From Cyanidiococcus yangmingshanensis (lineage: Eukaryota; Rhodophyta; Bangiophyceae; Cyanidiales; Cyanidiaceae): 64,000 nt of DNA. The stretch lies in contig VWRR01000008.1 in assembly GCA_013995675.1 (NCBI GenBank), positions 372,001 through 436,000 on the forward strand, in the 5' to 3' direction. Under the pieces are notes generated by a model, which saw only the letters and a list, made by a program, of their open reading frames with translations, made no database searches and was not told where the DNA came from. Shown here in pieces: positions 42,105-53,419 of the stretch; positions within the stretch are counted from its first letter, which is position 1; each line of letters begins with the position of its first letter. Made by a program: the position numbers and the translations under genes.

Positions 42105-42569
42105 ATGTCGGGGGTCACCCGTGCAGATGAGGGACGCACGCTCCTGGCTGTTGATCTGGCACTTGAACCAGCCCCGGCACTGCCGCGAGCTGAAGCTGCA
42201 GAGGTGACGTCGGGGGTGGAACTCTGTGGCGAACAACTCCAGCTCTTTACCGAGTGCATTCTGGAACGCCAATCAGACGACTTTTGCCAGGAGCCTCTGC
42301 TTCTATTCGCTCTCTGTAAGGAACGACGGGATGCAGCGCTGAGAGCCCGCGTGAAGGAATATGATCGCGTTCACAGGACGGAACCAGCGCTTCTGTCACG
42401 TGAGGCTCTCGAGTTTGAGCGAGCTCTCCAGCGCGAACAGCAAAAGCAGCTTCATAGAGAATCTTTGGGCTCAGTACACCTAGCACGACGTCTGCAGGAC
42501 CTTAGAGAGCGAATCAAAGCGCTTTCAGGAGGTGCAGATGAACCGACGGAGCCATCGGTGCCTGGTTAG
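42105..42569 (+). CDS. twin CX9C (CHCH) mitochondrial protein
   Basis: The 154-residue product from ATG 42105 carries an exact twin CX9C motif: CGEQLQLFTEC and CQEPLLLFALC, joined by ILERQSDDF. Such proteins are oxidised and trapped in the mitochondrial intermembrane space by the Mia40 route, and often serve cytochrome oxidase or MICOS assembly. After the motif comes a long charged helix (ERRDAALRARVKEYD; LQREQQKQLHRES; RRLQDLRERIKAL) likely to form a coiled coil. The specific subunit cannot be named. The frame is unbroken and starts 12 bases after the stop of the CenH3-like frame. Confidence 0.75.
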   Translation: MSGVTRADEGRTLLAVDLALEPAPALPRAEAAEVTSGVELCGEQLQLFTECILERQSDDFCQEPLLLFALCKERRDAALRARVKEYDRVHRTEPALLSREALEFERALQREQQKQLHRESLGSVHLARRLQDLRERIKALSGGADEPTEPSVPG

Positions 42570-44076
42570 ACAGAGAACAGGCAGAGACGCTGCGGCATGA
42601 GGATAACTATGCAGCGAGAGCGTAACGTGCCTCCGTCAAATGTTTACCGCATACGGATCCTCTATTTGTGCAGTTTGAACTGCTTCTCCAAGTCGGTGGT
42701 GGCGCCTGGTTTAACGTTTAAAAGCGTCGGATATTCAGAGAGCATGCTCCAACGCAATAGCTCGCGCCAAGTGGGGTGCGTTGAAGCGCTCTGATTTCTC
42801 GGGATCACCTGGTTCCGTCAGGAACGAGATACGCGACGACGAGGACAGTGCAGTGACTTGCACATGGCAGGAAGCTTCCCAATGAAAGGCGGTCTTGCTG
42901 CGCGTACACTCTTTAGGGCGCTTTTGATCGGGAGCTCGGTTCGCGCCTACAACCATTTCGTCCATAAGGAGGTTTCGAAGATACTGTCGGTGTAGACGGC
43001 ATCCCTCCAGTAAGCTGAGGCCCAGGTTTGATCAATTTTCTCCACCAGTGCAATGGATCACCCGGTGAGGCTCTGAACAAATCCACTTGCGTCACCGAAC
43101 AGCATCTAGTCTGTATTTCCCGGGTAGCGGCTTGCAATCATTTCTGTTCTCCCGAATGGCGTATACAGATTCTTCCAGCACTGACCATACCCTGAGATAC
43201 TGCATGGACATGTACTGGGAACGCTCCGAAGCGGACGCTTGGAATGCTCGGCTTTGAAGGAGCCGCGGCAAGGGCAAAACAGCGCCAGCGACAAGGCCAA
43301 GCAGAAAGTCCATCGGTATAGCAAAGTGCTATTGTCTGTGTTGATCCATAGGGCTCCTTGTTCCTGACCTTGAAAGATACGAGATTGAAGTTGTTCAACT
43401 GTGCTTGCTCTCGATCGTGCCGTTACATTTTTGCCTCATGGCTCGAGTCCAAAAATGGCACTCTATGGCATTCGCCAGGTTAGACGGGCCGAGAATGGCC
43501 CCAATCACGCCGATTCAGGCAGCTCCCTCACAAAAATGGTTTGGTTTTCCGGCATCAAGCGTCTCAAGTGCTCCCGCAGAACATCATCAGTTCATCATCC
43601 ATGTAGCTTACGACGATTACGGTTCACTCAGCATCCTTTCCGTGAGAAACTCGTTTTCTCCCGCGAATCAGCGATGTTAACGTGCCCACAAGAAAGCTCG
43701 AAGCGTACTGGCCATATCGACAGAACCGCACTGAATGACTTGAATCATCCGCTGGAGAAAGGATACATCACGACCCCTCTCTAGGGAGATTTGCGTTTCA
43801 TTACCTGACGGCACCGTCCGTGAAGAAAAAAACATCGTTCCATCCTAGACCTATCTTCGGTCGACACCAGGCGCTCCTCGCAGACGTTCCTGGGCTTATG
43901 TTTTTACGGAGCATTACCGGAGGGATCCGAAACTGGGACCGTCGCGGCCTTTCTCGATTTTTTTCGCGCTCGGTTGAGCTCGGAACCGATCCCAGCACCG
44001 GAGGACAAAACCTATGCCATGAGCACGAAATGGACTCTAGTGTGAAAGCAGCATGTTTATCATAGAACATGGTCTA
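42570..44076. other. intergenic, 1.5 kb, with an uncertain secreted ORF
   Basis: Convergent spacer between the CX9C gene and MtnB. Several open frames of 70-130 codons occur on both strands. Only the one at 43106-43324 has a feature worth listing. Confidence 0.4.
43106..43324 (-). CDS. possible small secreted protein
   Basis: ATG 43324 opens MLYRWTFCLALSLALFCPCR, a good signal-peptide profile, followed by a short Cys-containing part (STCPCSISGYGQCWKNLY). The frame then stops, but other frames stay open to about 42913, so the gene may be longer with frame breaks. No family recognised. Confidence 0.28.
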   Translation of the reverse strand: MLYRWTFCLALSLALFCPCRGSFKAEHSKRPLRSVPSTCPCSISGYGQCWKNLYTPFGRTEMIASRYPGNTD

Positions 44077-44826
44077 TCAGCGGTCAGCTGCACTGCATTG
44101 GAGGCAGTTCTGTGGCGCCTTTGTGTAGTCGAGGCCCGCGCTATGCATCCTCACCGCGATATCAAAAAGATAGTCTAAACATTCCGTCACTGTTTTGGCT
44201 TCGGTGTAATCGCGTCCCCAGGCATAGAGCCCGTGTCGGCGAACCAAAACCGCTGGAGAGCGAGCATAACGCTTCATGGCCTCGGCCATCGCTCCAGCGA
44301 GTTCCTCCTCTTGAGCCGTGTTGTCAATCAGTGGAATGACCAACGTATCGTGATAACCGTACCCCGGAAGCCCCTTTATCATTTCCAGATGAGTAATACG
44401 GAACTCCGACTCTAGTTCGGTCGCGGGCAACATAGTGGCCATGACAGCAACTGGCGAGTGGGTATGAATACAGGCGCCCGCGTCCCGCAGACGAAAGGCA
44501 TTGAAAAACAGCGGACAGCACTGCGAAACTCGGAGCGTTGGCGCGTGCTCTGGTCGACAAAGAACCTCTCCGGATTCAGAATCAAGCACAAAAACATCAT
44601 CGGGTCTAATTCGTTCCTTTTGCACACCGCTGGGAGCCATATATACGAACCGACCCTGTCGCAGAGAGATGCCACCACCAGTGCCTGTGACCCACCCGAG
44701 CCGGTACATTTCTCGGCACAGTCCAGTTAGTACGGAGATCGGATCTTCGTGACCACGCTCGTAGTCCCTCTGGATAGGACGTTCAGGGTCCTCCTTCAAT
44801 GTTCTATAGCCGTTCGCACCGTTCAT
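44077..44826 (-). CDS. mtnB: methylthioribulose-1-phosphate dehydratase
   Basis: MtnB (APIP in animals) removes water from methylthioribulose 1-phosphate in the methionine salvage pathway. It belongs to the zinc-dependent class II aldolase/adducin fold. The 249-residue product shows LCREMYRLGWVTGTGGGISL, YMAPSGVQKERIRPDDVFVL, the metal-binding ACIHTHSPVAVM with its His-x-His pair, ITHLEMIKG, and the third ligand region VLVRRHGLYAWG. ATG 44826 gives normal length, although the frame is open upstream without ATG. The enzyme is cytosolic. The frame is unbroken. The gene lies 93 bases from the end of the Sec1-family gene on the same strand. Confidence 0.94.
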   Translation of the reverse strand: MNGANGYRTLKEDPERPIQRDYERGHEDPISVLTGLCREMYRLGWVTGTGGGISLRQGRFVYMAPSGVQKERIRPDDVFVLDSESGEVLCRPEHAPTLRVSQCCPLFFNAFRLRDAGACIHTHSPVAVMATMLPATELESEFRITHLEMIKGLPGYGYHDTLVIPLIDNTAQEEELAGAMAEAMKRYARSPAVLVRRHGLYAWGRDYTEAKTVTECLDYLFDIAVRMHSAGLDYTKAPQNCLQCSAADR

Positions 44827-44919
44827 TTTTGCTTTAACGAGAGCTTTAGAGCGAGTGAGCAAAAAAACGCCCTGCGTAGGCGCACGGTGCACTCGAATGC
44901 GATCCTGTGGTTGGACCCC

Positions 44920-47612
44920 CTAGTCCGGCACTGACGATGTACTCGAGACCGAATCGGACTCAACCCCAAAACAAACCGACATGAGGGTGTCGCGGGCAAC
45001 AAATTCCATTCCGCTGTGTAGTAGCACGAACTTGGGTTGATCGACATCTTGAAAGCGTGCTAATTTCTGGAAAGCGCGTAACTCTGCCACGGTGAGGCCG
45101 TTTGTGGCGCAAACAAGGACGAGAGCATAGTCGCGGAGACTTGACGTCCGGGAGACACCCGAGCTCGCTTTTGCGTGCTCCCGATGAACGCCGAAGATCT
45201 CACCAAGTGCTGCAAGCGTTCCTATCCGGCGACGTGGATAAAAGTGGAGATCGGATGTCTTACCATCGAGGCACGCGTACACCAGGGCCGGAAGCACTTG
45301 GTTCTCAAGGTCGGTTTCTCCAACCACGGGCTGCGCACATTCTCCGTCATTCCTCTCGGATGATAGACCACGCAGCCAATTCCTCCAATTGGCCATTAGG
45401 TCTTGACTGGTGGTAAAGTTGCGCGAAGAGATGGCGCTCAACTCACAGAGTCGGCCCACCAGCGGAGCCGCTGTGTCATGCAGCCAGCGATTACGTGCTC
45501 GCGTGGCAGCTTCCGCCAACGCTCCGCATATGCGGGCACGTGTCGGGTCAGATAACTCTTCTGCCCAGTTGAGGAGTGCGCTCGAATACACTAAGAATGG
45601 CAACACAATCTGGTGGAGATCCTGGTTCAAAATGATATCAACGAGCTCTTCAATGATCTCATCTACTCGAACTCTTCTCATCGACCAGTGCTGCACCAGT
45701 TGAAAGAGTGACCACAGCCGCTGCTCATTATAGTTTGACGCTTGTGTATCCGCACGCTCGGCACGATCGCTGCAGGCTCGCTTTGACAATCATCTCTGCG
45801 CAGTGCACCGCAGCCCAGGCGTAAATGAGCAATCCGCTGTAGCGAACGCGCTGGCGCGGCTCCAGGGAATGCCATACGTTTTCCAGCATGCTACGTGTTC
45901 TTTGAACAAGATCCACCAAAACTTGGTGTCGCTCACTTTGTGGAGAGTCAACTGCTCGTGCCGAGAGTGCTGGTGCTGAAACCCGGCTTTGGTCTGACGA
46001 CCTTGAGGCAGTGCTGGATGCTGGAGCACGGCCTCCACTTAGCCGCATGGCCCCGAGCTTCGAGCGCACAGAACGATTCAGTAGAGGCATGGTTTGCGGA
46101 TGAGCTGGCTCCGCTGCGACTCCTTGTTGGACGGTCTCGCAAGCGCTCGGTAACCGTTCCGCAATGAGGGCCAGTTCTGCTCCAACAAAACTCAAAAAAG
46201 CGCCGACATTATCTTGTCGCTGCAGCATCTCCTCTGTAAAGCTGCTCGTTGAGAGCAGAGCACGGTTGCCAGCGATGCCGCCGAACGGCCCCAGAAACCA
46301 CTGCAAGTCAGATGTTGACCCGGGCGCCGGTTTCAGAATCCGGTGGGCAGCGTCACGGAGGACGTGCTTCTCCGTCGATAAAATATGGCCAAACCAATCA
46401 TGGCATGCGGAATCTATGCCATTCCGATGATACACTGCAGAGGCAACATCCGTGAGACGGTCGAGGAAAAGCACGCAGACACCGGCCCCAGACGATGCTG
46501 TACTCGAGGCGAACGATCTGGACTCTTCCATTCGCATGCCCGCGTAATCTGGAAGCTCAAGGTCCGCCATCTCCGACTCTGCATTTTCCAAAGAATCGAG
46601 GAATAAACGCGCAACTGCTGTAGCCACTGGTGCATTTCCAGAGACGAAAGCACCCGAGCAGCGACATTTCAGCGCAGCACAAAAAGCTGCGACCTGCCGT
46701 GCTAGTCTAAGCGAGGTGTCCGCTAGCAGATCATTCTGGCTCTGCCGAATGATTGTTTCAGTACGCGTCCAGACCCGTATATCGCTAGGAAACCCGATAC
46801 AGTGGTACCATGCCCGATTTCCTAACATGATCGCACCCAAATTTTGACTAGGAAACGCTGAGCTCACTGCCAAGAAAGGAGCGTAAAGTGTCCAGCATTG
46901 CACAGAGAGCTCTCGTCGGGCATGCTGGCAGCGCTGTCCCGCTGGCGGACGAGGCTGTTCTGCCGAACATAACGCGCAGTTCTCCACGTAGCGACGATGG
47001 ACTTGTCGCTCGATCTGTTCCTTAAGCGCCGCATACGGATAGAATTGATCCAATAATTCTTCATGATCTTGAGCTACTTCACTGGGTCGACCCAAGGCGC
47101 CCGATGCTGACACGAAGGCATGTCCAGTGCCGGATCCTACCATGTCGAGCCTGCTGGGCTCGGGCAGCGTCAGCATTCGTCCAGGTTGTGAGGATCAAGA
47201 TTCGGATTTCTAGTCCATCCGGCAACGCCAGGGAAGCGTGCTGATCCGCCCCTTCTGTAGCCAGTTCCAGATACTCCACGACGCGGCTAGAAATCCTAGC
47301 AATGATGGTGTTGTCGAAAAGGCTCGGCACCTCTTCGCTGAGCAGGAACACAAAGTGCTTGAGCGAGTCCGTATCACTTGATCCAAGCTTGCAAACGGGT
47401 CGTCCCGTGAGTGTGGTATTCCAGTCATACAGTGCTGCGAGTTCTAAAGGCGGACGGACGACCTCGTGCAACGGAAGAAGGCTTGACAGAGCTAACCAGG
47501 AAGCACTGTCTCCGAACAGTATACTTCTCGCCGGGATGTAGCGTCGAAAGAAGGAAAATGTCAGGGCTCTTAGAGCGTCGTGAACTTGTTTACCCAGAGG
47601 AAAACGCGACAT
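44920..47612 (-). CDS. Sec1-family domain protein (SCFD2-like), two frame breaks
   Basis: Sec1/Munc18-family proteins bind SNAREs and tethering factors in vesicle traffic. The N-terminal part (FFRRYIPARSILFGDSASWL; FLLSEEVPSLFDNTII) is read from ATG 47612. The middle part, in a second frame from about 47170, has the family landmark GVCVLFLDRLTDVASAVYHR, which corresponds to the VDRTLDLTGAV segment of SCFD2. The last part, in a third frame from about 45785, holds LQHWSMRRVRVDEIIEELVD-like helices and the terminal LRDYALVLVCATNGLTVAEL, matching the PLLILFVVGGVTVSE block. Blocks are in order and well conserved, so a single gene of about 890 residues is inferred. Which SNARE step it serves is unknown. 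Confidence 0.75.
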
Positions 47613-48026
47613 AGCACCTCGTTCTGTCCGTAATGCACCGAAACGCCTTGGCGTCTCAGACGGAAACCGAGTCGCAGCCAAGCACCTCTTCAAGTCTGGT
47701 CTCTTAAAGTTGGAAGCCAAACGAGACCCCACTCGTCTTGATGCGCTACCCAACAACCGTTTCGCTACGCCTCTCCGAGCCTTTCTATTCAAACGACTTC
47801 ATATGCGATGGGATCTCGGCGGCAGTTACCGCTACTGAGAAACGTTTCGTTAGCTCGTAATGCGGCTGGGCAGCGGCTACTGCCCCTGTTGTCGATTCGC
47901 CGCAGAGGCCCCGAAATAACCCGCAGCCACGGAGACGCACTCCTGCTACAAGGATTTACGCGTTTGTGCAAAGCCTCGGAATACTCATGCGTTCTTTTCC
48001 TTGAATATGCTTCCAGAAAGAAATCT
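47613..48026. other. spacer between two minus-strand genes
   Basis: About 410 bases. Its left part stays open in frame with the Sec1-family protein (basic, no ATG), so the true start of that gene may lie further upstream. Confidence 0.4.
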
Positions 48027-49771
48027 TTACGGATTCCAGCGAAATAAAGAAACGACGTTCGAGGTCACTGCAGCGAACATTCCCAAGCTCTGCTCTACGA
48101 ACACGCTGGGCGTTGCTTCGATATCCACTGCGGCCTGAGATTTTGTGAAAAGAGTCAAGTTTTGAGGTTCCGTGAACAAGTCAGGTGCCCAGCAACGCAA
48201 CTTTCCTAAATGGCCTGCATCGCCAGAGAGCAGCAGCGGCATTGGTTTCCCGTGAGGCGCCAGCGATTGCTGCACAAGACAAAAATCTGTCCGGCCGAGA
48301 AGCGGCCCCGGGTCAAAGCCTGTTGCTCGACCTGTGAGCGTAAACTGGTTCTCCATGTAGTCGATGTGGGCCAGTACATGCTCTCCGCTATTCACGGAAC
48401 CGAACCTTCGGGAGAGCATCAAATAGTTGTCGTGGATGCGCATGCAATAAAGTTGGGCTGGCTTGGGGAACAAATTCGACAGATCCTGCGGCACAAGCTC
48501 ATGAGTGCCCATCGCCAAACTCGGTGAAAACTGGGTTACGAAGAGCGAACGTAGCGTGCAGAAAGCCAGCAAATCGTGATTCACCTGATTCGAGACCCCC
48601 AAGTGAATAGAGTGTACACCGCCCAGGGGATTTGCAGCACTCGAAGACACCGAGCGGTTCGCGCGTTTGTCGCAAGTCGAAAAACAAAAGGCGACCTCGC
48701 TGGGAGCCGATGGCAAGTCCATGGTCCCAATTCGCAGTAAACCGTACCGACCATGCTGGCTCTCCCACCGGTATGCTCGCTACAGAAAGCAGCGTTTGGG
48801 GCTGTACAAGAGAGACGCTACCGTCAAGCGATGCACATGCAAGCAGTCTCTCATTTGAAGGCGATGTCCCGAATCGCGGCCTTGTGAAGATCCGAATCGA
48901 AGGTGGATGCAACCGGTGATGATACGAGTTCCAAAGGAATCTCCTTGAGCGTGTACGACTCCGTCCCATGGCTCCCTTTTGGCGCATGAATTGCTGTTGA
49001 GACATAGAGATGACGGTTCCCCGCATGCAAGAGAGCGACTCGAGCTCGCTGGAGAAGACAGCGAGTCTGTCCACAGGACGTGATTCCAAGGCTTTGCAGC
49101 GCTGCCGGTACATTCGAAGCATTTCTGTTCGTGATGGAACTGAGCTCCCTGTCGGAGACGTCCATGCTCAAGTTGACGAGCAGCGCGAGATATCTGGGAT
49201 GCATTTTCGGATCGCACCCGCTTCATTTCGGCCTGTCTCAGATTTTGAAGGGAATCAAGCTCGTCTCGGAGACGACAGAGCTCGAGCTCCATCTCAACTC
49301 GTCGTCTGCGCTCTAGCTGCAGAGACTTTCGAAGCTCTTCCCGCTCGTCTAGCTCTTTTGCAGCAAGTCGGACGGTGAAGGCAGCATTCCAAACGAAGTC
49401 TGATGGGGAACACTCCGCACTTTTTGCATAATCGCCAACTGCAGTCTCGGACTGGACTTCATCTGTGAACGGCAAGTACAGCAGACGATATCCTTCAAAC
49501 TCGCGCGCTGCTTGCACTCAGGGCAACAACGATCGAGTGCCCGTCGCTGGTGACGCAACCAACGTTCCAAACAGGAGCGACCAAAAATGTGGCCACAACG
49601 CAAGCAGCAGAGCTGGTGAGCACCTGCACTGGCCAGTTGCTCCAGACAAATAGAGCACACAGAGGCTGACACAATCGGACGCGCAGGTAGAGACTCTGGC
49701 TCTCGTGCCGAATGGTTTTCGAAAACGGTAGCCCCCGAGGCTGACCCACAGTTAGGCGTGTGCGCGTTCAT
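48027..49771 (-). CDS. RFWD3-like RING/WD40 E3 ubiquitin ligase, about four frame breaks
   Basis: RFWD3 ubiquitinates RPA and helps homologous recombination and inter-strand crosslink repair. From ATG 49771 a RING finger is visible: CSICLEQLASAGAHQLCCLR, CGHIFGRSCLERWL and CPECKQRASLKDI, including an RFWD3-like Cys/His spacing. A coiled coil follows in another frame (LDEREELRKSLQLERRRRVE). Then come the WD40-type region AIRDIAF, NERLLACASLDGSVSLVQPQ and GQRGRLLFFDLRQTREPLGV-like blades, and a C-terminal part with LVPQDLSNLFPKPAQLYCMR. Frame changes fall near 49410, 49150, 48860 and 48610. Each segment is convincing by itself and their order is that of RFWD3. Confidence 0.78.
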
Positions 49772-50572
49772 GTGCAGCTCCTCGTGGTATCTGCCCCATC
49801 CCACGCCTCGAGGTTTTATGGACAAGTTCCAGCTTTGTGTTGAACCCGACGGCAGAGGCCCAGCCAAGAGCCTTTCCGGTTCAGGTGAACAACTGCTTTG
49901 GGCAATGCAAGACCCCGCGGGCCCGTTATGGTTGAGATGGCGTCGCCATCGCAGAGCGTTTCTGTGTTGTTGGTAACTTTTAAAACTTCACTTTTTGGAC
50001 TTTACGAATGTGACCCGAATGAGAATCTGGGAGAGTGCGTCATCGGAGGGGCGTTGGACCAGGTCTAAGCTTGGAACACGCTCGAGACAGAGTCTGTATG
50101 GAGAACAGGCTCCAATCAGTTGGGTGCGATGTCGACGGATGCTAGAGCCGGACACATCATGAACTGATACACACCATATTCAGAGAGACTACTTTTGGAC
50201 TGGCTATATTTTGGAAAATAATCATGTTCTGCAGAGAACAACATAGAGACCAGCTAAAAGCACGAACGGTTATACATCCTTACCGGGTACGCTGCGAGAG
50301 GACACCAAAATGTGGCAGAGTCCCAAATGTTTGATCAATTAGCGATGCTTCCGCATCCCAAACTCTCTAACGCACATACATTCCGCTAGAAGAAGGTGAT
50401 TGCTGGAGGCGGCGAGGTTCGTGGCTCGACCGGCCTGCCTCGGGACCACTCCACTGCAGTCGAAACGATCGTTGACAGCGCACATACGCCGGCAAACTGG
50501 GCGAGCTTAAGACGCTACTTTTTTATTGGTTTGAACGAAGCGTCTAGTACTCTCCTAAACAAACTGAGTGAA
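49772..50572. other. intergenic between divergent genes
   Basis: Upstream of the RFWD3-like gene (minus) and of the SAP-domain gene (plus). A+T-rich stretch at about 50170-50270. No gene recognised. Confidence 0.45.
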
Positions 50573-51349
50573 ATGGATGTTGCAAATATGAAAGTCGCAG
50601 AGTTGCGCTCAGCGCTCGAATCGAGAGGCCTTGACTCTACGGGGAAGAAGCAGGAACTGCAGGAGAGGCTCCGCGCAGCGCTCGAACACGAAGCGGACCT
50701 CGGCTGGCGCGGTCAGCTCTGCTGGACAACGGCCGGAACTTGGTCAGACCGAGCAACCGGTGTCCCAGGATAAACGAGCGCCAGGGACGGGACCCGCTGG
50801 CTGCGGCAGCTAGCAAACCTGAGGCCCCGGCGCTTGCGGCGTCAAACGAGACGGCAACTGGGGGCCCAGTCCAGAGGAGCGAAGATAAGGTCGCCGAGGC
50901 TGCAGGCGGAGGGTCTTTCCGCACAAGAAGAGGAGGATGAGAAAGGCGCCAAGAAACTTACCGATGAAGAACTGGAAGAGTTCTTGTCCCCTTCAGAGCG
51001 CGAGGAAGTTGCGAAGACAAAAGCGCGTGCGAGCCGCTTTGGCGTGCCATACACAGGTTTACCTGTAGAGATGCGCCGTGCCGCTCTAAGTAGATATCAC
51101 AAACGACGACGGTTTGAGAGAATGCTGGAGAGACACGGGGGGCTAGTTCCCGTTGATGATGCAGAGGAGGAGCGGCGGCGCAAGCGTATGGAGCGCTTTG
51201 GCCTTCCCAAACCCGTCCTGGAACTCGAGGCGGAAGAACGGGAACGACAATCGCCAAGAGCGCAAAGCAAAGAAAATGAGCGAAGGGCAAGGGCCCCAAA
51301 CGGACACGGAAACAAAAGAGCCAGATACTTTATCACCATCGCGGACTGA
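50573..51349 (+). CDS. SAP-domain RNA/DNA-binding protein (SARNP/Tho1-like), two or three frame breaks
   Basis: SARNP (CIP29, Tho1 in yeast) works with the TREX mRNA export machinery. ATG 50573 starts MDVANMKVAELRSALESRGL followed by DSTGKKQELQERLRAAL, a clear SAP helix-extended loop-helix. After a low-complexity linker (Ala/Pro/Glu-rich) that changes frame two or three times between 50690 and 50920, a conserved second half reads KLTDEELEEFLSPSEREEVA, KTKARASRFGVP and RRKRMERFGLPKP. The two RFG-type motifs are typical of SARNP tails. The C-terminus is basic. The exact linker frame and true stop are uncertain; 51349 closes the conserved frame. Confidence 0.75.
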
Positions 51350-51674
51350 AAGGCATGAGCAGGAGAGAGGCGCAACCCAATCCCAGGGCGTAGATGCTTA
51401 GCACAAAAGTCTGTCATCGAAACGCGAGAACGATGACTCGTCCATGAAGCGTTTCCGTGGAACTTGGCCGTGTGCGTCTATAACCGTAAAATGATCCAAA
51501 CCGGGTCGTGAGACTTAAACACGTACGAGAGCACCAGGTCTGGGGCTCGGCCCAAGCTGGTCTATCTTTCCCTCTCTATCCGGAACCTCGTCCGATTCTT
51601 CCAGATCCGATCAGGCACTTGAATGGTTTTCAAAAGGAAACTCACTCATAGCACAGGAAACCGGAGCGAACGAG
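51350..51674. other. convergent spacer
   Basis: 325 bases between the SAP-protein gene (plus) and the RRM gene (minus). Nothing recognised. Confidence 0.5.
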
Positions 51675-52013
51675 TTAGTGACGATCCTCCCGCACATATA
51701 TTTGGCGACCGTCTAACGTCGTCTCGTTGAGTTCGCGAATCGCCCGCTGGGCAGATTCCTCGTCCAAAAACTCCACCACCCCACAGCCCCTCGACCGACG
51801 TGTCTCCTTATCCATGTAGACGTCCGCATATGCCACCTCACCTGCAGTGCGCATGTGATCCTTCAGGCCACGCCAAGTAGTCCGCCATGCGAGGTTACTA
51901 ACGTAAACCCGGCACGCCGGATTCCGCTGGTGACGTTTTTCCGAGTGCGCCTGCTCCCCCTCAGCATCCAGCTGTAAATCTGGTCCTGGTTCACTATCCT
52001 GATACCCGTTCAT
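51675..52013 (-). CDS. single-RRM RNA-binding protein
   Basis: A 112-residue protein with one RNA recognition motif: RNP2 is VYVSNLAW (about residues 36-43) and RNP1 is SRGCGVVEF (about 73-81), with the usual EVAYADVYMDKE strand between and RQIYVRED at the end. The N-terminal 30 residues are acidic and polar. The small size and the AW after RNP2 resemble the RRMs of yeast Gbp2/Hrb1-type mRNA proteins, but a one-RRM protein cannot be assigned reliably. ATG 52013 is the first in frame and the frame is complete. Confidence 0.85.
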   Translation of the reverse strand: MNGYQDSEPGPDLQLDAEGEQAHSEKRHQRNPACRVYVSNLAWRTTWRGLKDHMRTAGEVAYADVYMDKETRRSRGCGVVEFLDEESAQRAIRELNETTLDGRQIYVREDRH

Positions 52014-53419
52014 CCCTGAAAATGTTCGCGCGCAACCAACAAGCCGCCTTGTCTACCCACTCGGTACACGTACGAACAGGCGGCTGCGTGCGTATAAATT
52101 GGACCAGAGGGTGTGTGCAGTTGGCAGCGGATGCGTCAGCCCCATCGCAAGACACGTGACGCGACGGCATCAGCTTGTGCCACGTGGCGCGACCCGTACG
52201 CGCAGCGATGCGTGGCGATCCGGAAATCGCCGCGTATCGTCGTGGTCCCCCTTCCGAGAATCGGAGGCCCAATCCTGACCCCTGCTGCAACAGCAGACGA
52301 GAATTCAGTTTTGACGCGGAGACGAATTGTTAGCAGGCGACTGCACGCCCACCGCAGTAGCATCTTATGGAGGGAACGCATACTCTAACAACCGATTATA
52401 CGCAAAGGTATGGGAGGATTCTTTTCGTCACGATCATAGGTTTGGAAACCGCCTGGAAGGGATTCGTGCATCGCGCGCTGTTGTCAAGCGCTGTGTTGGT
52501 CTCTGAGCCGGAGGTGGTGGCGCTGAATAAAGTCGTTGCTGTCTCATCAGAGGTACAGTAGTGGCGAAGACCAATCTACTTGGGATAGATTAGCACATTT
52601 TCGAGGATAACGTGCCTATTGTGGATGGTATTCAAGAGGGCTGATTCGGACGAACCGAGGCGCTTGATAAGGAACTGATCCGCGTTCAGCAGCAGTGTCG
52701 GCTGATTACGATTGGCATCTGAAACGGTGTGTTTTCTTCAGATGGAAATCGAGGGGACGGGACACTCCCCAGCAAAGCACGACCATTTTCACAAGACGTT
52801 TGTTGGCGAGCCGAACCATCACGTTTCCTGGATCGATGGATGCTGTTTCTACAACCGATTCGGGCCTGATTCGAGCATGGACTTGAGCGAGGCCTCTCTG
52901 ACATGATCAGATGCAACGACTGGATAAAGACTGCATCACAGAACTTGTCACGGATGGAAGTTCTTCGGACTCGTCGCGCAAGTTTCTACTCAATTCAGAG
53001 CGCATACGGACGAGAGGAAAATCTCAAAATTGCGCCCGAGTGTTCAAGCGGGGAAACGCTGTCCGTGCTCTCCATTTGTGCCTTTTGGAAACGTTAGCGG
53101 GCCCGCGAGCTCCATAAATTCAGAACAACGTTCTGGAAAACATCGGAAATTCTCTAGCATTTTGGCCAGAAGAAGCCTGAAAGCTGAAACCAGGAATGCA
53201 CCAACTAGCAAGAAGCAGCAGTAGCGGTGCTGTATTGGCAAACCGAAACATATTTACCAACGCAGAGCCCTTTTCGTGACTCTCTTAAAGCGGTGCGGCG
53301 AGTCGTCGAGTATAGCGTTTCGCAGGCGGCGCGCAGCAAATCGAAACATCCGAGTTCCATTTGGGTCAGCGTACATGCGTCCTTGACTGGCCTCTCTCAG
53401 AGCATACGTTGTGGTCTGT
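52014..53419. other. intergenic, 1.4 kb
   Basis: Upstream of the RRM gene (minus) and the Nup54 gene (plus). Only short frames without domains. Confidence 0.5.
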
